Source: CAZLKN01 sp964560135 (GTDB lineage Bacteria > Actinomycetota > JAICYB01). Taken from it: a stretch of DNA of 62,587 nt. Location of the stretch: NCBI GenBank assembly GCA_964560135.1, contig CAZLKN010000013.1, positions 1 to 62,587 of the forward strand, given 5' to 3'. The stretch's first letter is position 1; each line of letters begins with the position of its first letter. The position numbers and the translations under genes were made by a program. Of the stretch, positions 51,311 to 59,706 are shown piece after piece. The notes under the pieces are model-generated. The model was given only the letters and a program-made list of their open reading frames with translations. It had not been told where the DNA came from and ran no database searches.

Positions 51311-52321
51311 TCATGGCAACAGGGCTGCGAGCGCCAGGCCCCCGAGGAACAAGGCTCCCGCACGGCGGGTGTGCGCGAACGCGAGAGACGCGTACCACAG
51401 CGGCCAGACGGGGAAGCCCTTGGGGGGCTCGGCCGGAGGGGGACGGCGGTAGGACTTCCACACCTGCACGAGCTTGGGGAGGCCGCCCAGGGCCACCAGG
51501 GCGGGCCACGGGAGCGCCCCGGCCCCCACGAGAGCAACGATCAGGATGTAGAACCCGGCCATCATCCCGCGCGTCACGGATCTCGCGGGGGCCTCACCGA
51601 GCAGCGCCGGCAGGGTGCCGATCTCGCGTCCGCGGTCCCAGGGGAGCTTGTCGATGTGCTTGCCCATGAGTACGGCAGTGGCCAGCAAGGCGTAGGGCAC
51701 GGAGGCCGCGATCACCTCCCAGGGGATCGATCCCGCCGCGGTGTAGTAGGTGCCTCCGACCATCAGCGGTCCCCAGACCACCAGGACGCTCGGCTCGCCG
51801 AGTCCACGCTTCTTGAAGCGCAGCGGTGGTGCCGTGTAGCCGGCACTCACGAAGAAGCCGGCCAAAGCGAAGGCCGCGATCGGCCAGCCCCGCGCGAGGG
51901 TGAGCACGACCAGGACCGACAGAGACAACAGGTTTACGACGACCGCGGAGCGGGCCAGCCCACGCTTGGAGATCATCCCGGACAGCACGGGATGCGGTGC
52001 GTACAGGGCCCGCGGGTACTCGTCGGTGTCGACGGCCGTGGCGAGATCGAACAGGTCGTTCATGAGATTGTTCGCGCCGTGGGCGAGCAGCAGACCGACG
52101 GTGGCGAGCGAGAACAGGTCCCAGCGGACCGCCGGCGCACCCACGGCCAGAAGCCCGGCGATCGCCGCCGAGGTGAGCGTCATCGGGAAGACGCACGCCC
52201 GGAGCAGCACGAGCCATCGGGAGACGGGATCCACCGTGCCGGGCGGCGGGTTGCAGGTCCGCATCACGAAACCCCACCGCCACAGCAGTCCGCGCCGGCC
52301 GCGCCCCGTCGTCCGTGCCAT
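51311..52321 (-). CDS. UbiA-family prenyltransferase
   Basis: The 336-residue protein has eight or nine hydrophobic helices. The first aspartate motif is GANNLMNDLFD, and GKHIDKLPWDRGRE holds the second Asp-rich site. Members attach a prenyl chain to an aromatic acceptor (MenA, for menaquinone) or make other prenylated compounds. The nearby acyl-CoA ligase allows several roles, so no gene symbol is given. A TACACT box ends eight bases before the ATG at 52319-52321 and there is no ribosome-binding site, suggesting a leaderless internal transcript. Confidence 0.85.
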   Translation of the reverse strand: MARTTGRGRRGLLWRWGFVMRTCNPPPGTVDPVSRWLVLLRACVFPMTLTSAAIAGLLAVGAPAVRWDLFSLATVGLLLAHGANNLMNDLFDLATAVDTDEYPRALYAPHPVLSGMISKRGLARSAVVVNLLSLSVLVVLTLARGWPIAAFALAGFFVSAGYTAPPLRFKKRGLGEPSVLVVWGPLMVGGTYYTAAGSIPWEVIAASVPYALLATAVLMGKHIDKLPWDRGREIGTLPALLGEAPARSVTRGMMAGFYILIVALVGAGALPWPALVALGGLPKLVQVWKSYRRPPPAEPPKGFPVWPLWYASLAFAHTRRAGALFLGGLALAALLP

Positions 52322-52350
52322 GGCGCTGTAGTGTACCGCCGGCCCGACGC

Positions 52351-53901
52351 TCAGCGTCCCGGGCGGGCCGCACCTTCGCGCAGTTCGCGGCGAAGGATCT
52401 TCCCCACCCCCGATTTCGGCAGCGCGTCGAGGAACGTCACCGACCTCGGGCACTTGTACTTCACGAGCCGTGCCTGACAGTGCTCGAGAAGCTGCTTCTC
52501 GGTGGCGGAGACCCCCGGTCGCAGCACCACGAAGGCCTTGATCTCCTCGCCCATGGTCTGGTCAGGGACGCCCACGACGGCGGCCTCCAGGACCGCCGGG
52601 TGGTCGTGGAGCACCTGCTCGACGTCCCGCGGGTAGACGTTGAACCCACCCCGGATGATGAGGTCACCGACGCGGTCGGCCAGGAACACGAAGCCGTCCT
52701 CGTCCACGTGGCCGAGGTCGCCGGTGTGCAGCCACCCGTCGCGCACCACCCGGGACGTCTCCTCGGGGAGGTTCCAGTAGCCGGCCATCACGTGGGGACC
52801 CCGGATGCAGATCTCACCGGGCTCGCCCTGAGGCACCTCTCGGCCGGCGGCCATGTCGCGGATCGACAGCTCCACGCCCGCCGCCGGCAGGCCGACCGAC
52901 CCCCACCTGCGACGTTCCAGACGGTTGAGTGTTCCCACTCCGGCCGACTCGGTGAGCCCCCAGCCCTCCAGGACCGCGCAACCGAAGCGCTCCTCGAAGG
53001 CGCGACCGACGTCCGGCGGGAGCGGCGAAGCGCCCGAGGTCACGTACCGCAGCGAGGAGGTGTCGAAGGAGCCGGCGTCCGGCTGGTTGAGCAGGTGGGT
53101 CAGCATGGTCGGCACCATCGGCGAGGTCGTGACCCCGTAGCGCTCGACGCAGCGGAACCACGTCGTGGCCTCGAACCACCGCAGCAGCACCGACCGTCCG
53201 CCGACCTGCGACGAGACGAGCCAGATGAGCACCCCGTAGGAGTGCGACATGGGCAGCGCGGAGCAGCTCACGTCGTCGCTCCCCAGGCCGTTCTCCTCGG
53301 AGGAGACCTTGGCCGCTATCCGGCCCGCGTGCGTAACGTTGCCGTGGGTGAGCATCACCCCCCGCGGGCGTCCGGTCGTGCCGCCCGTATAGATCAGCAG
53401 CGCGAGGTCGTCGTCCGCGCGGTCGACCAGGGGGGAATCATCGGGGGCGGCCTCCAGGACCTCGGAGAGCGTCGCGGTGCCTTCGGGACCGGGGGCGTCG
53501 ATGCACAGGATGTGCTTCACAGCCCCGACACCGGCCGCCGCCTGCCGGACCCGGTCCACGAGCTCCGAGGAGGTCACCACGACCTTCGGTTCGGCGTCCC
53601 GCACGATGTGGCGCACCTCGGCGTCACCGAGCAGGAACAAGACCGGGAGCACCACCGCGCCGCATCGGGTGATGCCCGCGTACAGCGAGGTGATCTCGGC
53701 GGCGTTGGGGACCATGACCATGACCCGGTCCCCCGGACGAACTCCCAGGTCGACCAGGGCACCGGCCAACCGGATCCCCAACCGGTGGAGGTCACCGGAC
53801 CGGTGCGTCGTGTCGGGCCCGGTGAGCGACACCTGGACGACGGCCTCGTAGTCCCCGAACCGGTCGATGGCGTCTTCCGCGAACCGGGCAACGTTGGTCA
53901 T
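52351..53901 (-). CDS. Acyl-CoA synthetase (AMP-forming, FadD-like)
   Basis: The 516-residue ANL enzyme has IYTGGTTGRPRGVMLTHGN, VLEGWGLTESAGV, WLHTGDLGHVDEDGFVFLADRVGDLI and a C-terminal Lys in SGVGKILRREL. It activates a carboxylic acid as acyl-CoA; the substrate is unknown. It is 12 bases after the CdsA-like gene and 29 bases before ubiA in the same run. Confidence 0.9.
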   Translation of the reverse strand: MTNVARFAEDAIDRFGDYEAVVQVSLTGPDTTHRSGDLHRLGIRLAGALVDLGVRPGDRVMVMVPNAAEITSLYAGITRCGAVVLPVLFLLGDAEVRHIVRDAEPKVVVTSSELVDRVRQAAAGVGAVKHILCIDAPGPEGTATLSEVLEAAPDDSPLVDRADDDLALLIYTGGTTGRPRGVMLTHGNVTHAGRIAAKVSSEENGLGSDDVSCSALPMSHSYGVLIWLVSSQVGGRSVLLRWFEATTWFRCVERYGVTTSPMVPTMLTHLLNQPDAGSFDTSSLRYVTSGASPLPPDVGRAFEERFGCAVLEGWGLTESAGVGTLNRLERRRWGSVGLPAAGVELSIRDMAAGREVPQGEPGEICIRGPHVMAGYWNLPEETSRVVRDGWLHTGDLGHVDEDGFVFLADRVGDLIIRGGFNVYPRDVEQVLHDHPAVLEAAVVGVPDQTMGEEIKAFVVLRPGVSATEKQLLEHCQARLVKYKCPRSVTFLDALPKSGVGKILRRELREGAARPGR

Positions 53902-53913
53902 GGTCGGCCCAAC

Positions 53914-54750
53914 CTAGATGACCAGGGTCCGCAGCGCCCAGTAGTAGAAGGGTGAGCAGAACAGGGGTCCGTCGATGGCGTCCAGAACGCCGGCCAGGCC
54001 GCGGAAGGGTGTCGATCCCTCGATCCCCGCCCCCCGCTTGAGGGCATCCTCGGCCAGATCCCCGACGGTGGCCAGCACCCCCACACCCAAGCCGAGCAGG
54101 CCCCCGGAGAGCACCTCGAAGGGGGGCGAGAAGGTCAGTCCGGCCACGGCGCCGACCGCCACGGCCCCCAGGGCCCCGAGCACGGCGCCCTCCAGGGTCT
54201 TGGTGGACGACAACCGGGGGACGATCGCCCGGCGGCCGAGGACCCGGCCACCGAATGCCGTGCAGAGGGCGTGCGCGATCAGCATCGCCCCGAAGACGAG
54301 CAGGCTACGGTACCCCCAGTTCGGCAGGGTGCCGACGAGCAGGGCGTGCACCCCGAGAACCCCGATGATCCCCGCCGCGGCCACGGTGGCCGCCACGTCG
54401 TCGGTGGCTCCGTCCACACCGACCCGTCCGAGCTCCAGCAGGAACACCCGGCCCGCGAGAAGCGCTACCAGCAGACATCCCATGACCCAGGGCAGATGCT
54501 CGGGGCCGCCGGCCAGACCGACCCACGCGAACCCGCCGATCGCCGAGGCCCCGAGGACCAGGCCCAGCCCCGATCCGGGGACCCCGAGCAGGCGGCGCAA
54601 CTCGATGAAGCCCGCGAGCAGCAGGAGACCACCCACGGCGGCGAAGACCCGGTGGCCGGCGAGGATGGCGACCAGCCCGACGATCCCGACGGCGGCGCCG
54701 ACCCCGCTGCGGGACGGGTGTGCTTTGGCGGTGACGCTCTGGTCGCTCAC
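53914..54750 (-). CDS. CdsA-like integral membrane protein with altered signature
   Basis: The 278-residue protein has seven to eight hydrophobic helices and the C-terminal part of the CdsA family, LKRGAGIEGSTPFRGLAGVLDAIDGPLF. Active CDP-diacylglycerol synthases read LKRxxxxKDxxxxxPGHGGxLDRxD. Here the KD pair is EG and the HGG is LAG, so cytidylyltransferase activity is doubtful; it may use another substrate or be non-catalytic. The GTG overlaps the hydrolase stop by four bases (GTGA). Confidence 0.72.
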   Translation of the reverse strand: MSDQSVTAKAHPSRSGVGAAVGIVGLVAILAGHRVFAAVGGLLLLAGFIELRRLLGVPGSGLGLVLGASAIGGFAWVGLAGGPEHLPWVMGCLLVALLAGRVFLLELGRVGVDGATDDVAATVAAAGIIGVLGVHALLVGTLPNWGYRSLLVFGAMLIAHALCTAFGGRVLGRRAIVPRLSSTKTLEGAVLGALGAVAVGAVAGLTFSPPFEVLSGGLLGLGVGVLATVGDLAEDALKRGAGIEGSTPFRGLAGVLDAIDGPLFCSPFYYWALRTLVI

Positions 54751-55610
54751 GCGCCGGCCCCGTCGGCGCGGACCGCCGCGGTTGCGGCAGACGGGTCGGT
54801 TCCCCATCCGTCGCCGGCCAACATGCCGTCGATCTCGCGCAGGAGGAGCTCCGCGAACCCGCGAGAGTACCCGAGCTCCGCGTGACCGAAGCCGTCGAGC
54901 AGCAGCAGGCGCTTGGGCGGCAGCGCCCGGCCGAAGAGCAGCTCCGCCTGGGCCTTCGGGATGAACCGGTCGTCGGTTCCGTGGACGATAAGGACGGGAG
55001 GCTCGATCCGTTCCACCATCTCGATCGGGGGCGGGGACCACGTCCACTCGTGGTAGACGCGTGTACGGAACGCCCGGCGGGCGAGGTAGCGTCCACCGCG
55101 GGTCGCCACGAGCACGGACGCGACGCGGGCGATCGATCCGTGACCGCTCCAGCGTCCGGGGGACGAGATCGACACGACCCCGTCCACGTCCCGGAACCGC
55201 GCGGCTTCCCGGAGCACCGAGATCGCCCCCATCGAGGCCCCTACCGTCACGACCCGCCGGTAGCCGAGGGCGCGCGCATGCCCGACGACGGCGTGCACGT
55301 CGAGCGCCTCGCGGTCGCCGACCGTGCTGAGTCCGCCCGAGCCGCCGTGGCCGCGGAAGTCGAACAGCAGGATGGCCAGCCGCTCGGACAGCACCTCCGC
55401 CAGCTCCACGTTCTGGCTCCGACGCCAGGACCCCAGGAAACCGTGGCAGAGTACGAGTGCCGTGTCGGTCCCGGCCTCCGGACGCGCGAGGATGCCGGCG
55501 ATGGGAACGCGGTCGAGCGTCTCCAGCCGGAACGGCTCCCAGGACGACGGGAAGTCCGGTTGGGATGCACGCCGCCGGGAGGATCTGCTCGGTTGATCGC
55601 GTTCATGCAC
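54747..55610 (-). CDS. Alpha/beta hydrolase
   Basis: The 287-residue protein has LVLCHGFLGSWRRSQNV, RGHGGSGG, the nucleophile elbow in TVGASMGAISV, Asp in IVHGTDDRFIP and His in GFGHAELG. The order matches the serine-hydrolase fold of lipases and acyl-peptide hydrolases. It is the first gene of the hydrolase-CdsA-ligase-UbiA-beta-lactamase run. The start at 55610 is a GTG. The substrate is unknown. Confidence 0.88.
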   Translation of the reverse strand: MHERDQPSRSSRRRASQPDFPSSWEPFRLETLDRVPIAGILARPEAGTDTALVLCHGFLGSWRRSQNVELAEVLSERLAILLFDFRGHGGSGGLSTVGDREALDVHAVVGHARALGYRRVVTVGASMGAISVLREAARFRDVDGVVSISSPGRWSGHGSIARVASVLVATRGGRYLARRAFRTRVYHEWTWSPPPIEMVERIEPPVLIVHGTDDRFIPKAQAELLFGRALPPKRLLLLDGFGHAELGYSRGFAELLLREIDGMLAGDGWGTDPSAATAAVRADGAGA

Positions 55611-55629
55611 GTGGGGACACCTTCTTCCG

Positions 55630-55702
55630 TGGGCCGCCAGGGGATCGAACCCTGGACACCCGGGTTAAAAGCCCGGTGCTCTGCCGACTGAGCTAGCGGC
55701 CC
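55630..55702 (-). tRNA. tRNA-Lys (anticodon TTT)
   Basis: A full cloverleaf reads on the minus strand: acceptor GGGCCGC/GCGGCCC with discriminator A, D-loop AGCTCAGTCGGCAGAGC, anticodon loop CTTTTAA with anticodon TTT, and GGTTCGATCC in the T arm. No CCA is encoded. Confidence 0.97.
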
Positions 55703-55776
55703 GACCAATCGTAGCCTCCCGGCCGGGATCACGGCGGCGCACGCTGTACCTGCGGATGCTAGACTCGGTCGCCCAA

Positions 55777-55851
55777 GGGGGCGTGGAGCAGCTTGGAGTG
55801 CTCGCCACCCTGTCAAGGTGGAGGTCGCGGGTTCAAATCCCGTCGCCCCCG
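55777..55851 (+). tRNA. tRNA-Asp (anticodon GTC)
   Basis: The acceptor stem GGGGGCG/CGCCCCC with discriminator G, anticodon loop CTGTCAA and T arm GGGTTCAAATCCC are present. No CCA is encoded. A strong hairpin follows directly. Confidence 0.96.
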
Positions 55852-55853
55852 CG

Positions 55854-55881
55854 GCGGGCCCGGACCCAGGTCCGGGCCCGC
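55854..55881 (+). terminator. Perfect palindromic hairpin between tRNA-Asp and tRNA-Phe
   Basis: A 13-bp perfect stem GCGGGCCCGGACC / GGTCCGGGCCCGC with a two-base CA loop sits two bases after tRNA-Asp and seven bases before tRNA-Phe. It may terminate tRNA-Asp transcription or be a processing signal; there is no T-run. Confidence 0.55.
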
Positions 55882-55888
55882 AGCATCG

Positions 55889-55961
55889 GGCCAGGTAGCT
55901 CAGTCGGTAGAGCACGGCACTGAAAATGCCGGTGTCGGCAGTTCGATTCTGCCCCTGGCCA
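55889..55961 (+). tRNA. tRNA-Phe (anticodon GAA)
   Basis: The acceptor GGCCAGG/CCTGGCC with discriminator A, D-arm TAGCTCAGTCGGTAGAGCA, anticodon loop CTGAAAA and T-arm CAGTTCGATTCTG are present. No CCA is encoded. Confidence 0.97.
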
Positions 55962-55979
55962 CAGCGTGACTGTCGGGTC

Positions 55980-56918
55980 CTAGACGACCAGGCTGGCGTA
56001 CACGCACGCCGCTCCGTTGCAGCCACGCGCGTAGACCGTCCACCCGGTCTCCACCGGCACCGTGGTGCCCGTGAAGGATGACCCGTCGACCTCGGCCCGG
56101 TCGGTGTAGGGAGCGAACGGCGCCGGCTCCCCGAAGTCCGAGGCCGCGAGGTGCACCTGTCCGCCGACGAAGTATGGGTCCCAGTCGTTGAGGTACACGC
56201 TGGAAGGCGCGTTGCTCACGAAGACCTGGGGTGAGGCGGCGATGGACATCCCCGCCGTTTCCACGGCCTCGATCACGACCCCGGGCTCAAAGCCCGGTGC
56301 GACGATCCGGCCGAGGGAGTCCGTGGTGCGGTACGGCACGTCGATCCAGACCGTCCCCGCGTCGCTGTCGAACCCGCCCTCGAGGAAGGCCAGGTGGTAG
56401 CAGCCGGCGATCGGGGTGCCCAGGTAGGTGTCCTGGCAGGCGCCGCGGAGTTGGAAGAAGTCGTTTCCGGAGGCGAGGTGCTGCGCGTGGCCCACGGGGT
56501 CCTCCGCCGTCGTCGAGCTCACGATGTTGGTCCGCTTGGCCTGGAGCTGGAACACGGTGCCGTCGATCGACAGAGCCCACGTGTACCGGACACCCTCCGG
56601 CGGAACCACCGCAGGCAACGAGCTGAGGTGCCAGGTGAACCGGAGCCCGGAGTCGTCCGGCAGCGGGCCGATGGTGGCGTCGATCAGGTCGAGGCCCGCT
56701 TCGCCGGCGACGTCCTCCACGGCGGGGCCCACGGTCTTGAAACCACCGACGCTGTGCGGATCCCCGGCGTCGGGGAACGTGACCAGCCCAGATACGGTCG
56801 TCGCCTCCGTGCCCGAGGTCACCGACGAGATGGCGATATTTCCTGTGGCATGGGCGGGCGCGGCCAGGGCGATCACGAGGATCGCCGCCGCCGATGCCCA
56901 TAGGGCGTTGCGACGCAT
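55980..56918 (-). CDS. Secreted protein of unknown function (312 aa)
   Basis: A signal peptide (MRRNALWASAAAILVIALAAPAHA) precedes a beta-rich exported protein with cysteine pairs (ACQDTYLGTPIAGC and GCNGAACVY). Repeated strands such as TVSGLVTFPDAGDP and GTVWIDVPYR suggest one or more beta-sandwich domains. No family is recognised. The ATG at 56916-56918 is followed by a normal signal sequence, and a CTCC/GGAG site lies upstream. Confidence 0.75.
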   Translation of the reverse strand: MRRNALWASAAAILVIALAAPAHATGNIAISSVTSGTEATTVSGLVTFPDAGDPHSVGGFKTVGPAVEDVAGEAGLDLIDATIGPLPDDSGLRFTWHLSSLPAVVPPEGVRYTWALSIDGTVFQLQAKRTNIVSSTTAEDPVGHAQHLASGNDFFQLRGACQDTYLGTPIAGCYHLAFLEGGFDSDAGTVWIDVPYRTTDSLGRIVAPGFEPGVVIEAVETAGMSIAASPQVFVSNAPSSVYLNDWDPYFVGGQVHLAASDFGEPAPFAPYTDRAEVDGSSFTGTTVPVETGWTVYARGCNGAACVYASLVV

Positions 56919-57002
56919 GGGGTTCCCCTCCTTCGACGATGGTGGACCGGTTTCCCTTCCATCGTTCGACGTGGAGGAGCGGAGTACCTGCCGTTGAGCG
57001 GG

Positions 57003-57200
57003 TCAGCACACGGAGAGCGGGCCGGGGAAGCGGGTCGGCGTGCCGGGGTCATCGGGGGCCAGGAGGACCCCGAACAGCGCGCGGACGTACCCCTCCGGGT
57101 CCCGGGCCGGATCGTGCCGCATCCGGATCTCGGTGATCAGCGACTGGGACTGGAACGCGAGCAAGATCAGACGGTCGATGGTCGTCGGTGGAACGGTCAT
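57003..57200 (-). CDS. Small hypothetical protein (65 aa)
   Basis: This short frame has GC-rich third positions like real genes in the window and a plausible helix (TIDRLILLAFQSQSLITEIRMR). The ribosome-binding site is weak (AAGGG twelve bases before the ATG). No family is recognised. It could be spurious. Confidence 0.45.
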   Translation of the reverse strand: MTVPPTTIDRLILLAFQSQSLITEIRMRHDPARDPEGYVRALFGVLLAPDDPGTPTRFPGPLSVC

Positions 57201-57369
57201 GGCCGATCAGCCCTTTCGGTTTCCGCTATGACCCCTCCACGAGACCCTATCGGCGCGTGGGACCCCGGACTGGAGACAACCTCCGTAACGAGCGAAGGCC
57301 GGGCCTATTGGCCCGACCTCCGCAACCGTGTCCACCCGGCTTGTCCGGATAACGGGAGTGCACCGTCCC

Positions 57370-57469
57370 NNNNNNNNNNNNNNNNNNNNNNNNNNNNNNN
57401 NNNNNNNNNNNNNNNNNNNNNNNNNNNNNNNNNNNNNNNNNNNNNNNNNNNNNNNNNNNNNNNNNNNNN
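57370..57469. other. Assembly gap (100 N), preceded by a small hairpin
   Basis: Exactly 100 N, starting 169 bases upstream of the small ORF's start and ending four bases before the bldC stop. A short CGGGCC-tatt-GGCCCG hairpin (57300-57315) lies before it, possibly a terminator for sequence now in the gap. Confidence 0.97.
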
Positions 57470-57472
57470 CTG

Positions 57473-57664
57473 CTAGCTCGAGGTGTCTCTTTGCTGGTCG
57501 AGATACGCGCGCACCTCGGACTCGCGGAACCGACGGTGCCCGCCGAGGGTACGGATGGCATGGAGTTTCCCGGCCTTGGCCCAGCGCGTGACCGTCTTGG
57601 GGTCTACACGGAACAGCGCTGCCACCTCACCGGGGGTTAGAAGTCCGTCCTTCCGACGCATCAT
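57473..57664 (-). CDS. bldC: BldC developmental regulator
   Basis: The 63-residue protein closely matches Streptomyces BldC: LLTPGEVAALFRVDPKTVTRW, AKAGKLHAIRTLGGHRRFRESEVRAYL. BldC is a small MerR-like DNA-binding protein that coats direct repeats head-to-tail to control development or growth. The first of two ATG codons has GGAGGTG seven bases upstream. It lies beside a hypothetical gene and leucine/valine dehydrogenase, as in Streptomyces. The stop is only four bases from the 100-N gap. Confidence 0.95.
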   Translation of the reverse strand: MMRRKDGLLTPGEVAALFRVDPKTVTRWAKAGKLHAIRTLGGHRRFRESEVRAYLDQQRDTSS

Positions 57665-57825
57665 CCCCGCTCACCTCCGTTCAATGGATCCCTGAATTTC
57701 GGACGCTTCTTTGCGATGTCTCAACGTTAGGTTCTTACCCATGTTGTTCCTATGGCCCGTAGTGCCCGTTTTCGTCCGGTAAGTTCGGACTAGCCCGAAT
57801 GGGCCAGCCCTGTCGGGGGAGCCTT

Positions 57826-58620
57826 TCAGTTCAACGATTCACGGGCTCTCGTCGCCGCCCAGCGGTCCCGAACGCGCTGGTAGTACAGGGCGGCGCGCAT
57901 ACCGTCCCCCTGCCCCAGCGCATCGATCGCCTGCCAGACATCGGCGGCCGAGTGGTCGTCGGCCAGCTCATCCCCGTCGAACAGGCGTGCGACGCTCGCG
58001 TAATCCAGCTCGATCAGGGACTCGGCGTGGAACGTGGACAGCCAGCCCTGGAGCTCGTGAACCATCCCGACGACCGACGGGTGCACGACACCGGCCTCGA
58101 TGACGGCCAGACAGCGGCCCACACGGTCCAGGCCTCCGGCCATCGGCATCTCGTAGCGGATCCGCGGGTGGTCGCCGTCGTGGACGATCCGACGCTCCCG
58201 GTCCCCGAAGGGGACGAACCACCAGAGCGGCACGTGCCACGGGTTCTGGAGCATCGACGGCCGCAGGTCGGGCCGCCGGGCCCGCAGCTCCTCGAGCTCT
58301 TCGCGCGCCTCGGAGATCTCCCGCTCCGAGAAGAAGACCTTCGCGACGCCGTCCGGCAGCGAGCGCCCGAAGGAGACGAGGCCGAGCAGCGTCCGCAGCC
58401 GGGGACGGGCAAGGCACACGTACCGCACACCGCCCACCGTCCGCTCGTAGATCTCCCGGCACTCCTCGGACGCGATCAACCCGGCGATCGTGCCGGCGGA
58501 ACCCGAGGGACCCGGCAGCGTTCCGGTCTCGGCCCGCGCGACCGCGTCACGATCTGCCGTCGGCAGCGCGTGGACGGGCTCGTAGACCCGCAGGTAGGCG
58601 GAGCACAGGGGGGATCTCAT
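57826..58620 (-). CDS. Conserved actinobacterial protein of unknown function next to bldC
   Basis: The 264-residue protein has no catalytic motif that I recognise. Distinct segments are VCLARPRLRTLLGLVSFGRSLP, SEREISEAREELEEL and LQNPWHVPLWWFVPFGDRERR. A protein of similar size sits between bldC and the valine dehydrogenase gene in Streptomyces, so it is likely an orthologue with a role linked to that locus. The start is the ATG at 58618-58620 with GGGG upstream and a TACACT box 11 bases before it. It is divergent from the dehydrogenase gene with 36 bases between. Confidence 0.75.
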   Translation of the reverse strand: MRSPLCSAYLRVYEPVHALPTADRDAVARAETGTLPGPSGSAGTIAGLIASEECREIYERTVGGVRYVCLARPRLRTLLGLVSFGRSLPDGVAKVFFSEREISEAREELEELRARRPDLRPSMLQNPWHVPLWWFVPFGDRERRIVHDGDHPRIRYEMPMAGGLDRVGRCLAVIEAGVVHPSVVGMVHELQGWLSTFHAESLIELDYASVARLFDGDELADDHSAADVWQAIDALGQGDGMRAALYYQRVRDRWAATRARESLN

Positions 58621-58656
58621 GGCACCCCTTGAGTGTACGGGGGGATAGGCTGAGGT

Positions 58657-59706
58657 ATGGGTGTGTTCCGTCAGGCGGCGGGGTTCGAGCGGATCGTCCA
58701 CGCCCAGGACCCAAGCGCGGGCCTGCGGTGCATCGTGGCCATCCACTCCACCCGTCTCGGGCCCTCGCTGGGCGGCTGCCGGATCCGGTCCTACCCCGAC
58801 GAGGAGGCGGCACTCACCGACGTCCGGCGCCTCGCGGAGGCGATGACCTGGAAGGCTGCGGCCGCCGGTCTGGACCTTGGCGGAGGCAAGTCGGTGATCC
58901 TCGCCGACCCGGAACGCGACAAGACGGAACCGCTCCTCCGGGCCTTCGGACGGGTCATCGACTCGCTGGGAGGCCGCTACATCACCTCGGTGGACGTTGG
59001 CAGCTCCACCGCGGATCTCGACGAGATGCGCCGCGAGACACGCTGGGTCGTCGGGGTTTCGCCCTACCACGGCGGCGCGGGGGACCCCTCCCCGATCACC
59101 GCCCGCGGGGTGGCTGCGGCGATCCGCTCGTGCCTCTACCACCTCCACAGGGACGACAGCCTCGACGGCCGCCGGGTCGTCGTCCAGGGAGCCGGGAAGG
59201 TGGGGTACCACCTCTCTGCGATCCTGCGCGCCGAGGGGGCCGAGGTGATCGTGAGCGACGTGAACGTCGACAACCTGGGGCGGGTGGTCTCGGACCACGG
59301 CGTGGCCACCTGCGACCCCGACGAAGCGTTCCAGACCGACTGCGACGTCCTGGCCCCCTGTGCGCTGGGAGGCGTCCTCAACGAGACCTCGATCCCCAAG
59401 CTCGCCACGCGCATCGTGTGCGGCGCGGCCAACAACCAGCTCGACACCGAGGAGGACGCCGAGCGGCTGGCGGCGGGGGGGATCCTGTACGCCCCGGACT
59501 TCATCGTCAACGCCGGGGGGCTGATCAGCGTGGCCGACGAGCTGGACGGCTGGAACCGGGACCGGGTGCTGGTCCGCACCGAGCGCATCGGACGGACCCT
59601 GCTCGACGTCTTCCATCTCGCCCGGGAACAGGGCCTGACCCCCGCGCGGGCCGCCGTCCGGTACGCGCAGGCCCGGATCGAGCGCCTCAGCGCGCTCGCG
59701 CCCTGA
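58657..59706 (+). CDS. Leucine/valine (Glu/Leu/Phe/Val) dehydrogenase
   Basis: The 349-residue enzyme oxidatively deaminates branched-chain amino acids with NAD+. Lys66 (AMTWKAAAAG) and Lys78 (GGGKSV) are the substrate and catalytic lysines. VQGAGKVGYHLS is the NAD motif. Leu- and Val-type enzymes cannot be separated by eye. GAGGT lies two bases before the ATG. The 3' end overlaps the convergent glycosyltransferase by 20 bases. Confidence 0.92.
   Translation: MGVFRQAAGFERIVHAQDPSAGLRCIVAIHSTRLGPSLGGCRIRSYPDEEAALTDVRRLAEAMTWKAAAAGLDLGGGKSVILADPERDKTEPLLRAFGRVIDSLGGRYITSVDVGSSTADLDEMRRETRWVVGVSPYHGGAGDPSPITARGVAAAIRSCLYHLHRDDSLDGRRVVVQGAGKVGYHLSAILRAEGAEVIVSDVNVDNLGRVVSDHGVATCDPDEAFQTDCDVLAPCALGGVLNETSIPKLATRIVCGAANNQLDTEEDAERLAAGGILYAPDFIVNAGGLISVADELDGWNRDRVLVRTERIGRTLLDVFHLAREQGLTPARAAVRYAQARIERLSALAP

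Noticed and set aside
57665..57825. ECF-type promoter (GGAAC and CGTT) upstream of bldC
   Set aside because: The two elements are 19 bases apart, longer than the usual spacing, and such short motifs are expected by chance.
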